Positions 61,201-64,000 of a DNA stretch of 64,000 nucleotides are shown piece after piece. Position 1 is the stretch's first letter. Each line of letters opens with the position of its first letter. This DNA is from Symploca sp. SIO2E9 (GTDB taxonomy: Bacteria; Cyanobacteriota; Cyanobacteriia; Cyanobacteriales; Coleofasciculaceae): positions 45,231 through 109,230 of the forward strand of contig JAAHGS010000020.1 of NCBI GenBank assembly GCA_010692645.1, in the 5' to 3' direction. The translations under genes were made by a program, and so were the position numbers. The notes beneath the pieces were generated by a model. It searched no databases, was not told the origin of the DNA, and worked only from the letters and a program-made list of their open reading frames with translations.

Positions 61201-64000
61201 CTGATGGAACTATTGAGTTTCTTGGTCGGATTGATAATCAAGTTAAAATTCGTGGTTTTCGCATCGAAATTGGGGAAATTGAAGTAGTTCTGAGTACACA
61301 TCCTCAACTACGAGAAGCAGTAGTAATTGCCTCAGAAGAACAAGCAGACAACAAATACCTAGTTGCCTATATTGTACCTCACCAAGAGTCTCCAAACCGC
61401 AGTGAACTACGTAATTTTATCAAACATAAGTTGCCCGAATATATGGTGCCTTCTTCTTTTATAAGTCTAGAGTCTCTGCCTTTGACCGCTAACGGCAAAA
61501 TCGACCGTCGCGCTTTACCCAAACCAGATTTAGAACAGAATCGACAGGTAGAATTTGTAGCACCCTGCACGCCTACTGAAGAAGCGATCGCTCAAATTTT
61601 AGCCTCGGTACTTAAACTCAAACGAGTGGGTGTTCATGATAATTTCTTTGAACTAGGAGGACACTCCCTACTCGCTACTCAAGTAATTTCTCGATTGCAG
61701 GAAAGTTTCAAGGTTCAATTTCCCTTAAGTTACCTCTTAAAATCTCCCTCAGTAGCTGAACTTAGCAAAATAATTTCACAGTACTGCCAAACTGAATCTG
61801 AGCAAGCATCTTTTGTGGCCCTACCAACAATTGTGCCTGCCCTAGAACAGCGCCATCAGCCCTTTCCTCTAACTGATATTCAACAAGCGTATTGGCTTGG
61901 TCGTGATCAGGCATTTGAGTTGAGCAATATTGCTGCCCACGGTTATATAGAGTTAGAAAGTAACAATTTAAATCTGGAAAAGTTGAATCTAGCTTGGCAG
62001 AAACTAATTGAGCGCCACGATATGCTACGGGTCATAATTTTACCAGATGGTCGGCAGCAAGTTCTCGAAACAGTACCCCCCTATCAAATTGAAGTTTTGG
62101 ACTTGCGCGGACAACTACCCGAAGTCGTTAATGCTAAGTTAGAGTCGATTCGCGATCGCATGTCCCATGAGGTATTGCCTGCTGATCGCTGGCCATTATT
62201 TGAGATACGCGCTAGTCGTTTAGATCCACAACGAACCAGACTTCATCTCAGCTTTGATGCTTTGATTGCTGATGCTTGGAGTATGTTTGTGTTGGGGCGA
62301 GAATGGTCTCAACTTTACGATAATTCGGAGTGTTTATTACCGCCACTAGAACTTTCATTTCGGGATTATGTTCTGGCGGAGTCAACTTTACCAGATACAT
62401 CACAATATCGACGTTCTCAGGAGTATTGGTTTAACCGCCTAGATACCTTGCCCCCAGGACCAGAATTTCCCTTAGCGAAGAATCCAGCTTCTATAACCAA
62501 GCCTCAGTTCAAACGTCGCAGTTTTCAACTCTCCTCAGCCCGATGGCAACAATTAAAAAACCGGGCTAACCAATTCAATCTAACTCCTTCTGGCGTTTTG
62601 TTGAGTGCCTTTGCTGAAATTATTAATCGGTGGAGTAAAAGTAATAAATTTACGATTAATCTCACCCTATTTAAGCGTTTATCCTTACATCCTCAAGTCA
62701 ATGACTTGGTGGGGGACTTCACCTCCCTGACACTTCTAGAAGTAGATAATTCAGTTTCTAATACATTTACCGCCCGTGCTCAAAAATTACAGCAACAACT
62801 GTGGCAGGATTTAGACCATGGCTATGTTAGCGGCTTACAAGTTCAGCGAGAACTAAGGCGTCGGCGAGAAAGCTATCAATTTATGCCAGTGGTTTTTACC
62901 AGTACCTTAGGTCTAAACTCACTTGGTGAAGATGTGTGGATGTTAGAGAATTTAGGAAAAGAAGTTTACAGCATTAGCCAAACACCACAAGTTTGGCTGG
63001 ATCATCAAGTTAGAGAAAAAAAAGGGTATTTAGTATTCAATTGGGATGCGGTAGAAGAACTTTTCCCTGAAGGACTTCTCGATGACATGTTTGCGGCTTA
63101 CTGTCGTTTACTTGAGCGCCTAGCTACTTCCGATTCAGCTTGGATTGAGAGTACTTTTCAATTGCTACCTTCAGTTCAATTACAACAGCGAAGTGAAGTT
63201 AATAATACTACTGCGCCAGTTTCTCAACAGACTTTGCACGGTTTATTTATTGAGCGCGTCAAAGCGCAGCCTCAATCTTTGGCAGTAATTGCTCCACAGT
63301 GCCAGTTAAGCTATCAGCAATTGTACCAACGAGCAGTAGGATTAGCAGCTCAATTGCGGCACTTAGGAGCGACTGCCAACACTTTGGTAGCTGTCGTCAT
63401 GGAGAAAGGCTGGGAACAAGTGGTTGCGGTACTAGGAATTTTAATCTCTGGGGCAGCATATTTACCAATTGACCCAAATTTACCCAAGGAAAGACAGTGG
63501 TATTTACTGCAACAGGGAGAAGTTAAATTAGTGCTAACTCAACCCTTCTTCAAGGGTAAGGTTTCTTGGCCAGAAAATGTGCAAAGCTTATGTGTTGAAG
63601 AAGGTTTAGAAAGGTTCTCTGAAATATCTCTACACCATGGAAATAATCAAGATTTAGCCTACGTTATTTTTACCTCAGGTTCGACAGGGAAACCCAAAGG
63701 AGTAGCAATCAACCATCAGAGTGCAGTAAATACTATTGTCGATATCAACCAGCGTTTTGGAGTAGGGAATTGCGATCGAGTACTCGCTCTATCAGCTTTG
63801 AACTTCGACCTGTCAGTATACGATATCTTTGGTATTTTGGCAGCGGGGGGAGCAATCGTCATTCCAGCCTCAGAAGCGGTTAAAGATCCTGCCTGCTGGC
63901 TAGATTTAATAGTTAAGGAGAGAGTAACTATCTGGAACTCAGTTCCGACTCTAATGCAAATGTTGGTAGAATATTTGTCCGCAAGGTCAGAAATAGCACC
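58239..64000 (+). CDS. Giant NRPS ACP-C-A(Orn-like)-PCP-Cy-A(Cys-like)... (partial)
   Basis: The open frame starts at GTG 58239 (AGGGG at 58226-58230, in-frame stop at 58221) and runs off the window after 1920 codons. The first domain is a PKS-type ACP (Ser56 in YLGIDSLIAAKLRNRL). A condensation domain (HHIVVDGFSFG, near 59010) and an adenylation domain (YTSGSTGKSKG) follow, with specificity residues D-V-G-E-V-G-S-I-D, one change from the ornithine code D-V-G-E-I-G-S-I-D. Then come a PCP (LGGHS near 61660), a cyclisation domain (FPLTDIQQAYWLGR near 61870; DALIADAWS) and an adenylation domain with NFDLSVYDIFG and TIWNSVPT (D-L-Y-N..., cysteine type). The N-terminal ACP would present an acyl or isonitrile-acyl group for ornithine N-acylation, and the Cy unit would form a thiazoline. 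Confidence 0.92.
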   Translation, partial: MVAQRHKLLQRLTEVTANERQSLLEAYLQEQVAQVIGISVSELDVQQPLKYLGIDSLIAAKLRNRLRTDLAVDIPAVKFMEDSSIASLVILVNQQLNNSSSNKSEFVVQPQILPSPNEHKKEFHYSKSYPLTHSQQGIWFLYKLAPESAAYNIAFTARIRSHLNVLALRRAFQRLIVRHSTLRTTFGQRDAEPFQEVHEYQQVCFQEINASTWDENELTKKVIEEYRCPFNLELGPVLRVSLFTRSAQDYVLLLTIHHIVVDGFSFGILLDELRLLYEAENTGQIVSLPLINWQYRDFVQWQREMLASPIGDRLWAYWQKQLAGELPVLKLPTDRPRQPIQTYKGASYTFKITEELTAKLREMAKAQGATLYMLLLTTFQVLLYRYTSQEDIIVGSPTEGRSQSKFAGTVGFFVNMLALRVNLAGNPTFSQLLSQVRQTVLAALTHQDYPSPLLIERLQVNRDASLPGLFRASFNLLKLQEIAQDYELSVSTKTKTREDWGGLSLEPFVIPQQEGQNDLVFDMIEMQESLLGIFRYNTDLFDQTTMMRMAGHFQTLLEGIVTNPEQPIGSLPLLTEPEYHQLLWEWNNTQVEYPQDKCIHQLFETQVKINPNAIAVKFKNQQLTYQELNTKANQLAHYLQGLGVGREVLVGIYIERSLEMVVGLLGIIKAGGAYVPLDPAYPQERLSFMLKDAQVSVLLTQQGMLESLPVPAARVVFLNKDWEVIAQESKENPVSDTHSQNLAYVVYTSGSTGKSKGVAIAHCSLVNAYQAWENAYQLCSLSSHLQMASFSFDVFSGDLVRALCSGAKLVLCPREFLLEPEKLYQLMRQEQIDSAEFVPAVLRNLVEYLEKTKQKLNFLRLLVVGSDSLYLKEYEKFRHFCGSDTRLINSYGVSEATIDSTYFETTKVNLSAEGLAPIGRPFANRYIYILDSNLQPVPIGIPGELHIGGVGIARGYINRPDLTEEKFIPNPFNNSKLYKTGDLARYLPDGTIEFLGRIDNQVKIRGFRIEIGEIEVVLSTHPQLREAVVIASEEQADNKYLVAYIVPHQESPNRSELRNFIKHKLPEYMVPSSFISLESLPLTANGKIDRRALPKPDLEQNRQVEFVAPCTPTEEAIAQILASVLKLKRVGVHDNFFELGGHSLLATQVISRLQESFKVQFPLSYLLKSPSVAELSKIISQYCQTESEQASFVALPTIVPALEQRHQPFPLTDIQQAYWLGRDQAFELSNIAAHGYIELESNNLNLEKLNLAWQKLIERHDMLRVIILPDGRQQVLETVPPYQIEVLDLRGQLPEVVNAKLESIRDRMSHEVLPADRWPLFEIRASRLDPQRTRLHLSFDALIADAWSMFVLGREWSQLYDNSECLLPPLELSFRDYVLAESTLPDTSQYRRSQEYWFNRLDTLPPGPEFPLAKNPASITKPQFKRRSFQLSSARWQQLKNRANQFNLTPSGVLLSAFAEIINRWSKSNKFTINLTLFKRLSLHPQVNDLVGDFTSLTLLEVDNSVSNTFTARAQKLQQQLWQDLDHGYVSGLQVQRELRRRRESYQFMPVVFTSTLGLNSLGEDVWMLENLGKEVYSISQTPQVWLDHQVREKKGYLVFNWDAVEELFPEGLLDDMFAAYCRLLERLATSDSAWIESTFQLLPSVQLQQRSEVNNTTAPVSQQTLHGLFIERVKAQPQSLAVIAPQCQLSYQQLYQRAVGLAAQLRHLGATANTLVAVVMEKGWEQVVAVLGILISGAAYLPIDPNLPKERQWYLLQQGEVKLVLTQPFFKGKVSWPENVQSLCVEEGLERFSEISLHHGNNQDLAYVIFTSGSTGKPKGVAINHQSAVNTIVDINQRFGVGNCDRVLALSALNFDLSVYDIFGILAAGGAIVIPASEAVKDPACWLDLIVKERVTIWNSVPTLMQMLVEYLSARSEIA

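Noticed and set aside
58151..64000. Absence of a gene on the plus strand after 58151
   Set aside because: The long frame has no stop before the window edge; reading from GTG 58239 gives a continuous NRPS.

Overview
The window is from a cyanobacterium, most likely filamentous and possibly marine. The support is scattered HIP1 octamers (GCGATCGC), an AMIN domain on the TonB-dependent receptor, cyanobacterial-style NRPS/PKS proteins with TubC-type docking domains, and the 3' relic of a cyanobacterial-type IS200/IS605 tnpB. Almost everything belongs to one metallophore locus: a hybrid NRPS-PKS assembly line, its precursor genes and a full outer- and inner-membrane uptake system.

Layout. 1-262 (-): start of a CmlA-like oxygenase that runs off the window. 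426-40861 (-): one long, mostly tightly spaced biosynthetic block. In transcription order (right to left) it holds a small carrier protein, an AcpS-type phosphopantetheinyl transferase, an aryl-acid ligase, a salicylate synthase, a second AcpS-type transferase, a flavin halogenase-like gene with an in-frame stop, a KAS III-like acyltransferase fused to an ACP, a second halogenase-like gene, a Cy-A(Cys-like)-PCP module, a KS-AT-KR-ACP module, a five-gene methoxymalonyl-ACP cassette, a C-A(Gly)-PCP module, a second KS-AT-KR-ACP module, and three single-module NRPSs (Gly, unassigned, Gly). No thioesterase or reductase release domain is visible.

41633-50519 (-): tonB, a secreted MORN-repeat protein, FecCD permeases, FecE ATPase, FecB lipoprotein and a FetAB-type exporter pair, ending in a hairpin terminator. 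A decayed tnpB end separates the second permease from its ATPase. 51115-64000 (+), divergent from tonB: exbB, exbD, a TonB-dependent receptor, an RhtX/FptX-like siderophore permease, a ScoE-like Fe(II)/2-oxoglutarate enzyme, a FcoT/ScoD-like protein, and a giant NRPS (ACP-C-A(Orn-like)-PCP-Cy-A(Cys-like)...) cut by the window edge. A strong Fur-box-like palindrome lies between tonB and exbB.

How the genes may work together (inference). Salicylate is made, activated and placed on a carrier. It may be moved by the KAS III-like enzyme to its fused ACP for halogenation, then cyclised with cysteine and extended with malonyl/methoxymalonyl and glycine units. The plus-strand genes look like isonitrile-lipopeptide (INLP/chalkophore) genes: ScoE-like, ScoD-like, an ACP, and an ornithine-type NRPS module. 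Here that NRPS is fused to a thiazoline-forming cysteine module. This combination of isonitrile-type chemistry with a halogenated salicyl-thiazoline NRPS-PKS line, beside TonB/Fec transport, is the most unusual thing in the window. The overall plan recalls the halogenated, multi-heterocycle NRPS-PKS metallophores known as leptochelins, but that comparison is from memory and untested.
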